DNA from: Cryoendolithus antarcticus
Taxonomy: Eukaryota; Ascomycota; Dothideomycetes; Cladosporiales; Cladosporiaceae
Direction: 5' to 3'
Length of the DNA: 64,000 bases
Assembly (NCBI GenBank): GCA_002077065.1
Contig: NAJO01000037.1
Coordinates: 248,001 to 312,000 of the forward strand
The notes beneath the pieces were generated by a model. The model had not been told where the DNA came from. It did no database searches and was given only the letters and a program-made list of their open reading frames with translations. Positions 40,236 through 53,259 of this stretch are shown piece by piece. The number at the start of each line of letters is the position of its first letter. Position 1 is the first letter of the stretch. Position numbers and translations under genes: made by a program.

Positions 40236-42939
40236 TCACACCTCGTCGTCATCGACCAGTCCCACCATCCTGCGTTCAGCCAGCTGCGTGATCTTCTCGC
40301 CCAAAATGTCACGCTGGAACCGCGCAGCAACTTTACCAGCAGCAGCCAGCATCTGCCCACTACGATCTCGCATCAAGGTAGCGATCTCGAGTGCCTTCAT
40401 GCCATGGTCTTCGCCTTCTCTGCACTCATTGGCAAGCAGCTGCAGCAAGACCTTGTCGACTTCACGCTGTATGGCAGGGACCTCGGCTTTCTGCGCAGAG
40501 GTCGCATTGGTATTCTCTACCAGATCGACGGCGAGTGAGTGCTGAAGGGCGTAGCGTGCATGCTGCTCTTCCAAGACCTTGTGGTGCGAGGTCTCCTGCT
40601 CGTCTTCGTCATCTGGCGATGCATCGCTGACAGGGATGCTGAAGTGGAAGTCGGACAGTAGCGGCCTCGGGAAGTAAGGCGACTCTTCGCCACCCTTGAG
40701 AATGATGCAGTGAAACTTGTTGTTTGCCACGGCCACAGACCAGTATGTCTCTTCCTTTTTGCCATCTGCAAGCCGAGCAAGCATCTTCGTGTCTAGAAGC
40801 GGTGCCCACTGCGCTTGGCCAGGCGTTCTCCAGTGTTTCAGGACGAGCAGGACGCCTTCAGTGTCGTAGATGCAGGGATCGCCCTTGTCGCTGAAGAATA
40901 CACTGCGTAACTCGACGCCTTCCGGTAGTGCCAAGATATCTTCGTTCTGGCACACTTCATCACGCTTGACATTCTCGATGGAGTACAGTAGGCGCGTCAC
41001 GCCGTCGCCGCCGACCGGACCGTTTCCCACTATCATCACGTAGTCACGCCAGCTGGCACATGTCACAGCTGGTGTGCTCTTCTGACGGTAGACCTTGAGT
41101 GGCAGCCCGAACAAGCTGTAGATACGAACATAGCCTGCTGATGTTGTGGCAACAATGCAGGAGTCACTCAGTGACATTGACGTGACTGTCTCGCCTTTTG
41201 GCAAAGGCGTCCGCCAATCCGTGCGCGATGTCCATGTCTCGTGCGGTCTGTACTGTAGTATCGCTGGGTGATCAGCAGTCGCATCGCACGATAGCAGTGT
41301 CCCTTTGTCATTCAGGCAAGCTTTGTCGTATTTGTACGGATCAGTGAAGTGGAAATCGCGATGCTCATGACGATCGTAGAATTCAACAGTGACCGTGTGG
41401 TGTGTATCCTGGTTGACTGTCCAGACGAAACCAATCAGATTCAGGCAGAGATACCGTCGATTGCCTTTCCATGGCGTGCTACCAGGTTGGAAAGACTCGT
41501 GGATCCGAGGCTGAAGGCTGCTATAGCCATTCGGACGTTTCGGACGAGGACCAGCTAAAGCAGTTGCTGTTCGTTTGCCGTTGTGATTAGGCTCTTCTGC
41601 ATAGCCCGCGCCATCGTCATCCTCGATGAATCCTGCACCGTCCTCTGACATCGCATCGGGTCCAAGCAGATCATCTAGGTAGCCATCAGGAGTGCCGTCA
41701 CGGGTGTCTCGACCGCCAGGCTTGTGGCCATTCGTGATCGGTCTCCTGGCATTGCCAGATACCTCCAATAGAGGCTGATTGTTCATAGGTGCAGGCTGTA
41801 GGTCGACGTTCAATAGTCCAGTGTGCTCGTCAGGCACGAAGTCCTCACGAATAAAGAGCTCACCATTGTTGTTGGTGTACGAGAGAACGTTGTCTGTTGG
41901 ATGCCACTGAATTGCGAGGATGGTGTTGTGCACGCCGTCATATCTGGCTCACTGATCAGCATGATCGGCGTGACGCTGGGGAAGACTACACATACCTCTT
42001 CAAGATCTTTTGCGTGCGAGTATCCCACAAGATCAGAGCTTTGTCCGTACTCGATGTGGCGAGCAGCGCGCCGTTGGGGGACCAAGCTGCGGCTGTGATG
42101 TCCGAAGTGTGTCCTTTGAACACTCTCTGAGGCGACCAGTCATTGCGAGATATGATCTGAAAGTCTGCGGAGGGTTAGTGTTGTTGAGCACAGAGTCACG
42201 CATTGCTGGATGTCACCTTTTGATATGGTTGGCGCGCCGAATGCTCGACCATCTGGGTGCCAGACAGCCTTCGCACTCGCCTCGACATCGCCTTCAAGCG
42301 TGGGAATGAGTCCGTCCACTCGCCTTACGAGCTGCGGCAGTTCCGAGCTGAGTGAGTACACGTAGATAACCCCGTCGGTGCAAGAGACTGCCAACAATGA
42401 GCCGCTGTAGTCGAATGATACATGCTTGACTGGTCGTAGCTGATCTCGGCAGTATATGACTTGGCTCATGTCCCGCGTATTGACCACTTTGACTTCGAGC
42501 TCGCTGTTGACGAATCAGCATCGGATCGGTCATGGGTTATGGACTTGCTCACTCGCTTGCGACCGCGCACCACAGACCATCAGGCGACAACGCTAGGTCT
42601 CTGATTGGCATCGTACACCGGACCAGGATCTGATCCATGGCATTGGTAGCTAGGGAGAATTTCGTGACGGAGCCATCCTCTGCTCCAACCACGAAGAAGC
42701 CATTCTTGGCTGCTACCGCCTGATGCGAGTCCGTAGGCACATCGATGATCGCTGGCTCGTCGTTCGAGCCATGTTGAAAGATCCTGAAGGCGCTGTTGGG
42801 TCCGACGGTCACGAGCTTGCTGCCATTGGGAATGTAGCTGAAGAAAGTCGGTCCAGGAGCATCTACTCACAATTAGTACGGCCATGACTTGAAACATCGG
42901 GAACCTACGAGCTGGTCTGCTTCTTAATCTAGTCGCCAT
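40236..42939 (-). CDS. CTF4: Replisome factor CTF4 / SepB (WDHD1/AND-1 family)
   Basis: Five exons (42939-42909, 42862-42553, 42503-42217, 42164-41996, 41943-40236) join in phase to 834 residues. Ctf4 links the CMG helicase to DNA polymerase alpha at the fork and acts in sister-chromatid cohesion; the Aspergillus ortholog is SepB. The N-terminal WD40 propeller spans about residues 10-320, with NSAFRIFQHG, VASDELEVKVVNTRDM, FDYSGSLLAVSCTDGVIYVY and HTSDITAAAWSPNGALLATS. A charged linker (residues 330-400) leads to the Ctf4-type middle propeller (RYLCLNLIGFVWTVNQDTHH, VEFYDRHEHRDFHF) at about 415-700. The C-terminal helical domain ends near ITQLAERRMVGLVDDDEV. The HMG box of animal WDHD1 is absent, as in fungi. 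Divergent from CHZ1, 272 bases apart. Confidence 0.9.
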
Positions 42940-43211
42940 TGCGAAGTTGCTGTGCTTGGGGCAGGTAGAATTCGATGTCTCCCAGATAGATATTGAGAGG
43001 AAGACGCGTTCAGCACGCGTAAATTGAATTAGCGGAAGGGTTCCGCCAAAACGCGTTTGGCGAAGCGCCGCAACAAACACAGCTCCACCAACTTTTGTTT
43101 CGCGACTCCAAAACACTACCCGACCTCGCATTGGATCCCGCATACATACTTCACCGCAAAGCCTTCGCATCCCCTCCCAGAACACTCACCAGTCTCTACA
43201 GACCCGCAATC

Positions 43212-43655
43212 ATGAGCGACTCAATCCAAGACCCATGCACAAAGGCCAGCGAGGATCACCAGATGGGTGCGCCTGAGAGCATCGGCAAGGGCAAGGGCAA
43301 GGCGGCCGAGATTGAGGAGGATGATGACGAGAGCGAGGAGGATTCGGCAGCTGAGGTGCGCATTGACTTGAACCTACTTGCTGATTTCATTTGCTAACAC
43401 CGATGTAGGATCACGGTATGCTCATCCAGCACTGGCGCATCTATGCGCATAGCTGACAACCTAACAGGCGACGTCGAGGAAGCTGACGACGACAACATGG
43501 AGGAGATCGACGAGACCAACATCGTCGGCAGCCGCACGCGCGGGAAGAACATTGATTTCGCTGAGGCTGCGAAGAACATGGAGGAGGACGACGATGAGGA
43601 TGACGATGATGATTTCGAGGATCCAGAGGAGGATGGCGACAAGATGGAGGAGTAG
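43212..43655 (+). CDS. CHZ1: Histone H2A.Z-H2B chaperone CHZ1
   Basis: Three exons (43212-43355, 43409-43415, 43468-43655) give 112 residues. Chz1 binds H2A.Z-H2B dimers and delivers them to the SWR1 remodeller. The CHZ motif is visible as ETNIVGSRTRGKNIDFAEAA near residues 70-90, set between two Asp/Glu-rich stretches, as in the yeast protein. The middle exon is only 7 bases (GATCACG). It sits between GTGCGC...GTAG and GTATGC...CTAACAG introns and keeps the frame as AAEDHGDVEE. The intronic frame would stop after exon 1. It shares a short divergent promoter with CTF4. Confidence 0.85.
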
Positions 43656-44565
43656 GCACGATCAGAGGGAGTATGTTGACGCCAGGATGCTGGGACGAGT
43701 CTGGCCACGTGCTAATAAAAACTTCGATATAGGTTCACATGATCACGTCGATGCTTACGGGCAATACAAAAGTATTCGTTCATGCATAGCGGGTGCGATT
43801 CTGGTCTGCGTAGGATAGACAGCGAGTCGGCTTTCGTTGTGTCTTCCTGAGCTTTGCCTCCACCACCCTTGGACAGGAAAGCTTGAGATTGCGTGAGCAG
43901 AGAGGCTGCGAGCTGCTGGGTGGCTTTCGAATCCCACGGAGCTATGAGCAGGCGGTTGCATCGCCCATTCATAGCTTTGCGTCCATACCTAGTCGCCTCT
44001 TCAATAGCTCAATGCAGTGCGCCAAGTCTTGCTCGAGGCGAAGCCTCACACCACTCGCTCACCGTCTTGAAATCCCGATCGCATGTGAATCGTACGTGGT
44101 CCAAGTAGCCAGTCAGATGTAGCATTTTGTATGTACGCATATCGATGCTGCTTTTACCTCAATCGATGCAGTCGAAAGTCGGCACGGCTGGCCGCAATAG
44201 CCGCCTGCACACTCAAAACAAAATCCGCTTCAGCCTCATCGCTGCCCGACATCGGCCGATTCGAGAATCGAGTTGATCATGATCCTGCACACCACGCCGC
44301 TGCACATCATACACACAGGCGGTAGCCCGAGTGCTGATCATATCCCGCCTGCGGATCTTGTGCTGGAACAAGGCGAACTTGTCAACCCTCCGAGTTCTGC
44401 CGATAGTAGTTACTCGAGGCGAACACTCGTGAACACTGAACAACGAGTCGCGTTGCTTACCATCGTTCTGCCACGCCTTCGAACGTGGTCGCACCATCAT
44501 CTCGTGTGACCGACTCTGAAGATCGTACGACTTGCGGTGCAGTAGCTTGATGTTGGAGATCGCCT

Positions 44566-45228
44566 CTATGAACGCAGCAACCGCAGAGCCCCTACACAGC
44601 ACACAACTCCGCAAAATCCAATTCCACAACCCAAACCACCAGGCCTCTCACATGTCTGCGATAAGACACGCTGACGGCATGTGACTGCAAGCAATGACCC
44701 CACACAACAAACTCTTCTCCTCCACGCTTTGCTGCACATCGCTGCGAACGAAGAAAATACCAGATTCACACAGCCTATGACAGCGCGCGGGCAAAGCGGC
44801 AGATCTTGCAGCAAAACGCCCCGCTCGCGCGCCGGGCATGACGCTGCGAAACTGAATTCATCCAGAGAGTGAATTGGCAAATGAGAATGCGTAGGTTGTT
44901 GCTTAGTGGGCGTGTAGCTGCGAGGTAAAGGCTTAGCGGCTCGCGAGACAGCCTGGGGTAGCTTTGGGGAGGGTGGGAGGAAACATGGGATTGATGGCTG
45001 GGAGATCCGTAGGGCAACGGATCGTCGTGCGATCAGTCGTGCCGTGCGAAAGAGTCGTACGGATGGTGACGTTCTCCTTCGCCAGATCAACAGGCAAATG
45101 CTACCATCCGTATCGTCGAGGAGCGTCTCGAGAACCGACCTCGACTCAGAAAGGCCGAGGCCGGCGAAGCTTTGCGAAAGTCTGCCGTACAGATGCTCGT
45201 CCATCTTGAATGTGTGCGTAAAATCCAT
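44566..45228 (-). CDS. Doubtful hypothetical protein
   Basis: A frame open for about 290 codons (stop-free from about 45430 to 44566) on DNA not opposite another gene. The first ATG is at 45228 (MDFTHTFKMDEHLYGRLSQS), giving 220 residues. No domain is recognised; the C-terminal part is Cys/Gly/Leu-rich and looks less protein-like than the first 60 residues. Such a long open frame is unlikely in non-coding DNA of about 52% GC, which is the only reason to list it. It is divergent from GLT1. Confidence 0.25.
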   Translation of the reverse strand: MDFTHTFKMDEHLYGRLSQSFAGLGLSESRSVLETLLDDTDGSICLLIWRRRTSPSVRLFRTARLIARRSVALRISQPSIPCFLPPSPKLPQAVSRAAKPLPRSYTPTKQQPTHSHLPIHSLDEFSFAASCPARERGVLLQDLPLCPRAVIGCVNLVFSSFAAMCSKAWRRRVCCVGSLLAVTCRQRVLSQTCERPGGLGCGIGFCGVVCCVGALRLLRS

Positions 45229-45609
45229 CGCGTGTGAAGACCATGCAAGTCGCTGCCAAGTCAACACATACAGATGACTGAGTAGATCGCCTACGGACGC
45301 AGCGACTCCGTAAACCTGGGCAACGGTGGTCTGCCTGGCCGCCCAATCGAGACCACCGCGCTGTTGTCTTCGGTTCGGCGCTAGTAGAGTCTCCACCACA
45401 GCGAAAAGAAAAGGCCCGCCACGTCCGCTACCGGAAACGCTTCATTCTCTCTCACCTCTCTTGCCCACCTCCAATATCGTCGCCACAGTATACTCGAGCG
45501 GAACAAGAGAAGATCACATCGCTGCAGTTTGGTAAGTCGTCGCTCGCCGTCGCCCTCGTGAATTCACGTCCACCTCCATCTCCACCAGGGCCCGACCCCG
45601 CCATTGGTC

Positions 45610-45615
45610 TGATAA
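45610..45615 (+). promoter_or_regulatory. Candidate GATA-factor site (TGATAA) upstream of GLT1
   Basis: TGATAA fits the HGATAR site of AreA/Gln3-type nitrogen regulators, and an ATTGG (CCAAT on the minus strand) lies at 45603-45607. It is about 430 bases before the GLT1 ATG. A single 6-base match is weak; regulation is inferred from the known nitrogen control of GLT1 in other fungi. Confidence 0.2.
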
Positions 45616-46039
45616 AGTGATCTGGTGCTTTTTCTCTTGCACGAGATCCATCGAGATCCCACCCGTCGTGCATAGTGCTCGACCAGCCTACCACAAGCAC
45701 CGCTATTCAAAACGCGACTGGCACGGTTACGACTCGACCAACATCCGAGACCAGCGATACCCCTGCACGCCAGCGAGGTCCAGCGATCTGCATTCGATCG
45801 ATTGCCTCACTCATTTACGAACGCGTCACTTCGCCAATCGTGTCAGAATTGCTTTGCCTCGCCGTGATTTCACTTTGCAGCCTAGGACGCGATCGAGAAA
45901 ATTTCTCACTGACACCCAACCCCTCCAGCCGCGATCAAAGCATACTTCACGTAGCATACTCAGCAGCAACATCGCTATCAGCTAGTCAGCGCCCTGAAGA
46001 ACACCCAAAACCCCACTCAATCGGCTTCTTGCCGATAGG

Positions 46040-49000
46040 ATGGGCAAAGTCTCCTTCGCCGACCATGTAGAAGAGCGTACGATTGACGAAGAGATCGAAG
46101 AACAACCTGCGAATATCTACCCATACCAGAATACACCAGAGAATAAGTCATGGGCTGGTGCTCTGCCGCTCAAGCAGGGTCTTTACGACCCGGAGCTTGA
46201 GAAGGATGCGTGCGGTGTTGGTTTCGCCGCCCACATCAAGGGTGAGGCGAGCCACAAGATCGTGAAAGATGGTGAGTACCAACCTTGTCGGAAGTCAGCA
46301 AAAAGATGCTAACATTAGCTAGCACGAAGCTTGCTTTGCAACATGACCCATCGAGGTGCAGTGGGTTCCGATGCACGCGACGGAGATGGTGCTGGAGTGA
46401 TGACTTCGATCCCACACAAGTTCTTTGTCAAGAATTTCGAGAGGGAGCAAGGATTCAAGCTGCCAGCGCTTGGTCAGTACGCAGTCGGAAACGTGTTTTT
46501 CAAGCCCGAGGAAGAGAAGCTGAAGGAGACACTTGACACATTCGAGGATATCGCGGATTCGCTGGACCTCAGAGTGCTTGGATGGCGAGAGGTGCCAAAG
46601 GATTCTACATTGCTTGGTCCTGCCGCCAAATCTCGCGAGCCAGTCATACTGCAACCTTTCGTTGTGTTGAAGACTGCCTACGGCTCGGAGAACGCGCCTA
46701 AGGAGTCCTGGGACGACGAGTACGATGAGCGATACTTCGAGCGCCAGCTGTACGTGCTCAGGAAGCGTGCGACCCACGTGATAGGACTGCACAACTGGTT
46801 CTACCTCTGCTCGCTCAGCAACAGGAACATCGTGTACAAGGGCCAGCTTTCCCCAGTGCAGGTGTACGAGTACTACCACGACTTGGTAAACGTCGATTAT
46901 GAGGGCCATTTCGCGCTTGTGCACTCGCGCTTCTCGACCAACACATTCCCTTCGTGGGATCGCGCACAGCCGCTCCGGTGGGCAGCACACAATGGTGAGA
47001 TCAACACATTGCGAGGCAACAAGAACTGGATGCGCGCACGAGAGGGTCTCCTCAAGTCTGAGGCATTCGGCGACGAGCTTGAGAAGCTGTACCCGATTAT
47101 CGAGGACGGTGGATCCGATTCGGCTGCCTTCGACAACGTCCTGGAGCTACTCGTTATCAACGGCGTGCTTTCACTCCCAGAGGCTATCATGTTGATGGTG
47201 CCAGAGGCATGGCAAGGCAACGACTCGATCGACCCTGCAAAGCAGGCATTCTACCAGTGGGCAGCTTGCCAGATGGAGCCATGGGATGGCCCAGCGCTAC
47301 TGACCTTCTCCGATGGTCGTTACTGCGGTGCTACGCTCGATCGTAATGGTCTTCGCCCGTGCCGATACTACGTAACAGACGACGACCGCATCATCTGCGC
47401 GTCCGAGGTTGGTACGATTGCCGTTGAGCCACACACAATAATCCAGAAGGGTCGTCTGCAGCCCGGCCGCATGCTGCTGGTCGACACTGTTGCTGGCCGT
47501 ATTGTTGATGATGCAGAGCTGAAGGAGAAGGTCTCCAGCCGACAGGACTTTAGAGGCTGGCTAGACTCACAACTTCTGGTGATGCCTGACATTTTCAACA
47601 AGTTGACAGAGAAGGGTGTCGATCTTTCGCACCAGCTATCAGCAGATCTGGTGCAATCTGACCCGAGACTGAAGGCCTTCGGCTACTCGCTAGAGCAGGT
47701 CACGCTCGTGTTGGCACCGATGGCTGCTGACTCCAAGGAAGCGCTTGGATCCATGGGCAACGATGCGCCTTTGGCTTGTCTAGCCCAGCAGCCTCGTCTG
47801 CTATTCGAGTACTTCCGTCAGCTCTTCGCTCAGGTCACGAACCCTCCGATCGACCCCATTCGTGAGGCTGTCGTCATGTCGCTAGGCTCATACGTCGGCC
47901 CACAGGGTAATTTGCTGGAGATGAACAAGGAGCAATGCCACAGGCTGTTCCTTCCTTCGCCAATGCTCTCCATCGAGGAATTCAACGCCTTGACAAAGAT
48001 CACAACGCTTCACTCTGACTGGACTGTATCCGTTATCGACATCACTTTCGAGAAATCGAAGGGTATCCAAGGCTATCTTGACGCTCTCGACCGCATCAAC
48101 GACGATGCCACAAAGGCTATCGAGGATGGGCATAAGGTGTTGATTCTCTCTGATCGCAAGACTTCGGCCGATCGTGTGTCCGTTTCTTCGCTGCTGGCGA
48201 CTGGCATGGTCCACCACCATCTCGTGCGAAACAGGTGGCGATCACAGGCTGCTCTCGTTGTCGAGACCGCAGAGGCACGAGAGGTCCACCACATGTGCGT
48301 TCTCATCGGCTACGGCGCCGACGCCATCTGCCCATACCTCGCTATCGAGTGCATACTCAAGCTGAGTCGCGAGGGCCTGATTCGGAAGAACATGACCGGC
48401 GAGCAGCTCATTGGTAACTACAAACACTCATGCGACGGTGGCATCCTGAAAGTCATGAGCAAGATGGGTATCTCCACCCTCCAAAGCTACAAGGGCGCCC
48501 AGATCTTCGAAGCCCTAGGTGTTGACGACACCGTCGTCGACCGTTGCTTCACTGGCACGGCCACGCGCATCCGCGGTATGACGTTCGAGCTCATTGCTCA
48601 GGACGCGTTCGCGCTTCACGCTATGGGCTTCCCGAGCCGCCACATCCAGGAGATCCCAGGTCTGGCTGAGACAGGTGAGTACCATTGGCGTGATGGTGGC
48701 GAAGCCCACATCAACGACCCCACGTCCATCGCCAACATTCAGGATGCTGTGCGCACCAAGAACGACAAGTCCTACGAGGCGTACTCCAAGTCTGCCTACG
48801 AGTCGATCAAGAACTGCACGCTTCGCGGGCTGCTTGACTTTGACTTCGAGTCGTTCCAACCTATTCCGATTGATCAAGTCGAGCCGTGGAGCGAGATTGT
48901 TCGACGCTTTGTCACGGGTGCCATGTCTTATGGCTCCATCTCCATGGAGTCACACTCTACTCTCGCAGTTGCCATGAACAGACTTGGCGGCAAGTCCAAC

Positions 49001-52000
49001 ACAGGCGAGGGTGGTGAGGACCCGGAGCGCAGCTTGCCGCTCGAAAACGGCGACACCATGCGATCAGCCATCAAGCAGATCGCTTCCGGGCGCTTCGGTG
49101 TGACGTCCAACTACCTTGCCGACTCCGATGAGCTTCAGATCAAGATGGCGCAGGGTGCTAAGCCCGGCGAAGGTGGTGAGTTACCTGGTCACAAGGTCTC
49201 TGGGCCGATTGCACGGACGCGTCACTCCACGCCTGGTGTTGGCTTGATCTCGCCGCCACCGCATCACGACATCTACTCCATTGAGGATCTCAAGCAGCTG
49301 ATCTACGACTTGAAGTGCTCCAACCCGCGTGCTCGCGTGTCAGTCAAACTTGTCTCTGAGACCGGTGTCGGCATTGTCGCTTCTGGTGTTGCGAAGGCGA
49401 AGGCCGATCACATCCTGATCTCTGGTCACGATGGTGGTACTGGAGCCTCTCGATGGACTGGTATCAAGTACGCTGGTCTGCCGTGGGAGCTTGGTCTTGC
49501 TGAGACACACCAGACGCTCGTGTTGAACGATCTTCGTGGGCGTGTCATCGTGCAGACTGATGGACAGATCCGCACTGGTCGGGATGTGGCAATTGCATGC
49601 CTTCTCGGTGCTGAGGAGTGGGGTTTCGCTACCACGCCTCTCATTGCGATGGGATGTATCATGATGAGGAAGTGTCATTGTAAGTCGCCCGGGACATCTC
49701 ATACCATACAACAACGAAACGCAGTTTGCTGACTCTGCATATAGTGAACACCTGCCCGGTGGGCATCGCTTCTCAAGACCCTGAGCTTCGCAAGAAGTTC
49801 AAGGGTACTCCGGAGCATGTTATAAACTTCTTCTACTACATTGCCAACGAGCTGCGTGCCATCATGGCCAAACTCGGCTTCCGCACCATTAACGAGATGG
49901 TGGGGCATACCGAGGTGCTGAAGGTTCGCGAGGATCTGAGGAACGCAAAGACCGAGAACATCGATCTGTCGCTCATCCTGACGCCGGCACACACCCTGCG
50001 ATCCGGCGTGGCCACCTACAACGTCCGCAAGCAGGACCATAAGCTCCATGTGCGCCTCGATAACAAGCTCATCGCTGAGTCTGAGCTCGCGCTTGAGAAG
50101 GGTCTGCCTTGCCGCATCGAGTGCGACATTGTTAATACCGACCGCGCCATGGGTACAACGCTCTCCTACCAGATCAGCAAACGCTACGGCGAGAAGGGTC
50201 TGCCGCAAGACACGATCCATGCTAACATCAGAGGATCTGCTGGCCAGTCTTTCGGCGCATTCTTGGCTCCGGGTGTGACTCTTGAGCTTGAGGGTGACGC
50301 CAACGATTATGTAGGAAAGGGTCTGTCCGGTGGACGTCTGATCGTCTACCCTCCTCGCACATCTGTGTTCAAGGCTGAGGAGAACATCATTATCGGCAAC
50401 GTCTGCTTGTACGGTGCAACCAGCGGTACTTGCTTCTTCCGGGGTGTCGCTGCCGAGCGTTTCGCCGTTCGCAACTCTGGTGTCACCGCCGTCGTCGAGG
50501 GTGTAGGTGACCACGGCTGCGAGTACATGACTGGTGGTCGCATTTTGGTGCTTGGCTCCACTGGCCGCAACTTCGCTGCCGGTATGTCCGGTGGTATCGC
50601 CTACGTTCTCGACATCCACCAGGATTTCGAGGGCAAGGTCAACCAGGAGATGGTTGAGCTATCCGGTGTTGAAGATCCCCAGGAGATCTCCTTCTTGCGT
50701 GGCCTTATCGAGGACCACCACCACTACACCGGCTCTGAGCTTGCTGCCCGCATTTTACTGGACTTCACCCGCGCTCTGCCTCGCTTCGTCAAGGTCCTGC
50801 CGACTGACTACAAGCGCGTCATGCTCGAGGAGGCCAAGAAGGCCGCTGAGGCCAAGAAGGCTGAGTATCCTCTGCCCATCCTCCCCGGCAACGCTGTCCG
50901 TGAATTGCACGAGGAGTCTAAGAAGAAGGAGAATGAAAAGGAGGCCAAGGACCCGCACAAGGAGAAGATCGGCGATATCGAGGAAAGTGTTCAGGATGGC
51001 GCTGTTGAAAAGAAGCGCTCTGCTCTTGTGCTCGACAAGACTAAGGGCTTCATGAAGTACCAGAGACGTGCTGAGAAGTATCGCTCTGCGAAGACCCGGA
51101 CTCGTGACTGGGGAGAGCTCTCCACCCGCTTGACCGAGGATGAGCTCAAGTACCAGACTGCCCGGTGCATGGACTGCGGTGTTCCCTTCTGCCAGTCCGA
51201 CACTGGCTGCCCGATCTCCAACATCATTCCCAAATGGAACGAATTAGTGTTTGCTGGCCAGTGGCGGGACGCCCTGAACCGTCTGCTCATGACAAACAAC
51301 TTCCCAGAGTTCACTGGTCGTGTCTGCCCAGCACCCTGCGAGGGCGCTTGCGTTCTTGGCATCAACGAGGATCCTGTGGGCATCAAGTCCATTGAGTGCG
51401 CCATTATTGACCGTGGCTTCGAGATGGGCTGGATGATCCCCTCGCCACCGCAGTGGAGAAGTGGCAAGAAGGTCGCTGTCATTGGGTCTGGTCCAGCCGG
51501 TCTTGCTACTGCAGATCAGCTCAACAAAGCCGGCCACGACGTTACCGTCTACGAGAGAAGCGACCGCATTGGTGGCCTTCTCATGTACGGCATCCCCAAC
51601 ATGAAGCTCGACAAGAACGTAGTCCAGCGTCGTGTTGACTTCATGGGTGCTGAGGGCGTGAAGTATGTGACCAACTGCTTCGTCGGTGACGGCGATGTCA
51701 CTTTGGCTTCTCTGCGGAAGGAGAACGATGCGGTTGTGTGCGCAACTGGTGCCACGGTGCCTCGCGACCTGCCCATCCCGAAGCGCAGCTTGGAGGGTAT
51801 CCACTTCGCCATGCAATTCTTGCACAAGAACACAAAGTCGCTTCTTGATACCGAGCTGGCCGACAACGCCTACATCTCCGCCAAAGGCAAGAACGTCATC
51901 GTCATCGGTGGTGGTGATACCGGCAACGACTGCATTGGTACCTCCGTCCGTCACGGCGCCAAGAGCGTCATCAACTTCGAGCTCCTCCCGCAGCCGCCAC

Positions 52001-52584
52001 CGGAGCGTGCGCGCGACAACCCTTGGCCGCAGTGGCCTCGCATTTACCGTGTCGACTACGGTCACACGGAGGTGAAGACGCACATGGGCAAGGATCCTCG
52101 CGAGTACTGTATCATGTCCAAGGACTTTGTCGGTGACGACGAGGGCAAGGTGACGGGCATCAACACCGTGCGCGTCGAGTGGACCAAGACTGCCTCCGGT
52201 GGCTGGGACATGAAGCAAGTTGAGGGAAGCGAGGAGCTGTTCCCCGCTGACCTTGTGCTTTTGTCCATGGGTTTCCTTGGGCCTGAGGAGAAGGTTCTGG
52301 AGGGCATCATCGAGAAGGATGCTCGCAAGAACATCAAGACGCCGCCGGGCAAATACAACACAAACATTGAGGGTGTGTTCGCTGCCGGCGACTGCAGGCG
52401 TGGACAGTCCTTGATCGTCTGGGGTATCAACGAGGGTCGCCAGTGCGCGAGAGACGTGGACTCGTTCCTCACTGGTATGGGCACGCAGCTGCCTGTCACG
52501 GGTGGTATTGTCAAGAGGCAGCCTTATGAGATGATGAAGAAAGAGCACGATGCGCCGCTGGAGCTCGTTGCTGCTGCGGCTTGA
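46040..52584 (+). CDS. GLT1: NADH-dependent glutamate synthase (GOGAT), fused subunits
   Basis: GLT1 makes two glutamates from glutamine, 2-oxoglutarate and NADH. Three exons (46040-46271, 46323-49679, 49745-52584) give 2142 residues, normal for the single-chain eukaryotic enzyme. After a 57-residue propeptide, Cys58 in [11 protein letters not shown] is the expected N-terminal nucleophile of the class II amidotransferase domain. The central and FMN-binding synthase domains follow (for example [37 protein letters not shown]). The 3Fe-4S cysteines are Cys1189, Cys1195 and Cys1200. A GXGXG repeat domain ends the alpha part. The beta part has 4Fe-4S motifs ([27 protein letters not shown]) near 1670, an FAD site [17 protein letters not shown] near 1773 and a NADH site [11 protein letters not shown] near 1914. 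All key residues are intact. The best evidenced gene in the window. Confidence 0.97.
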
Positions 52585-53259
52585 AGTGGGTGATGAATGG
52601 AGGAAAGGACGATGGGTTGCGATTGCTTATTCTTCGCGCGATGCCAGATACCCCCGGTGTGAACAAGCGTTTTCAGACGACTTTCTACATGACTATAGAC
52701 ATACCCGCTAGAGTCATTGCAAGCGAGGGGCATGGGATTGCGGGTCTGGTTTTGGTTTGCGATGGGTGTGTACGATGTTGCCACTTGCTTGCTTAGGGAT
52801 TAGAAAACGGGTAGTACGGGTCTGATTGATGCGGTTGATGTGGATGCGGGCGGAAAATGTGCTTTGCTGGGACGAATGTAATGAGATTAAGCGATAGCTG
52901 AATCACTTCGAAAATGCTGCCTCTTCTCTCACCTGCGTGGGCTGTCTTTTGTGCAGCTACACTGTTACTCGTCCCTGCGAAGGGTGCTACCGACGCTCCG
53001 TGGAGAGAGAATGACTTCGTGTAATTGTGCACCGGTCGAAATCTTTGCTGTCCTGTGCCTCTCACCCTACCTACACTTCGACAGGTGTATTGGACAGTGC
53101 CTCACACTCACACTTGCCGTTCAGATTCACGCAGGGACCCCGCCACTATAACTCGCAGTCGCTGGCCAAGATGGAAGGTACGACCGCAGAAGACCGCAAA
53201 TTCTGCCAGGACACACGTAGGATATCATTGTCTGTACAGGTCTACAATTCATCCTGTCC
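52585..53259. other. Intergenic between convergent genes
   Basis: About 675 bases between the end of GLT1 and the end of the small minus-strand membrane protein. No supported gene. Confidence 0.4.

Larger units (their letters stand above)
43656..46039. other. Mostly non-coding region upstream of GLT1
   Basis: About 2.4 kb with no well supported gene apart from one doubtful minus-strand frame listed separately. The last 500 bases should hold the GLT1 promoter and leader. No repeat, transposon or tRNA was seen. Confidence 0.35.

Noticed and set aside
43912..43950. TTTCGAATCCCACGG as a tRNA B box
   Set aside because: No matching A box or acceptor stem at the right distance.
51244..52548. 434-codon minus-strand open frame opposite GLT1 (also 49699-50619 and 46319-46990)
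   Set aside because: Antisense shadows of the strongly codon-biased GLT1 frame; no recognisable protein sequence.
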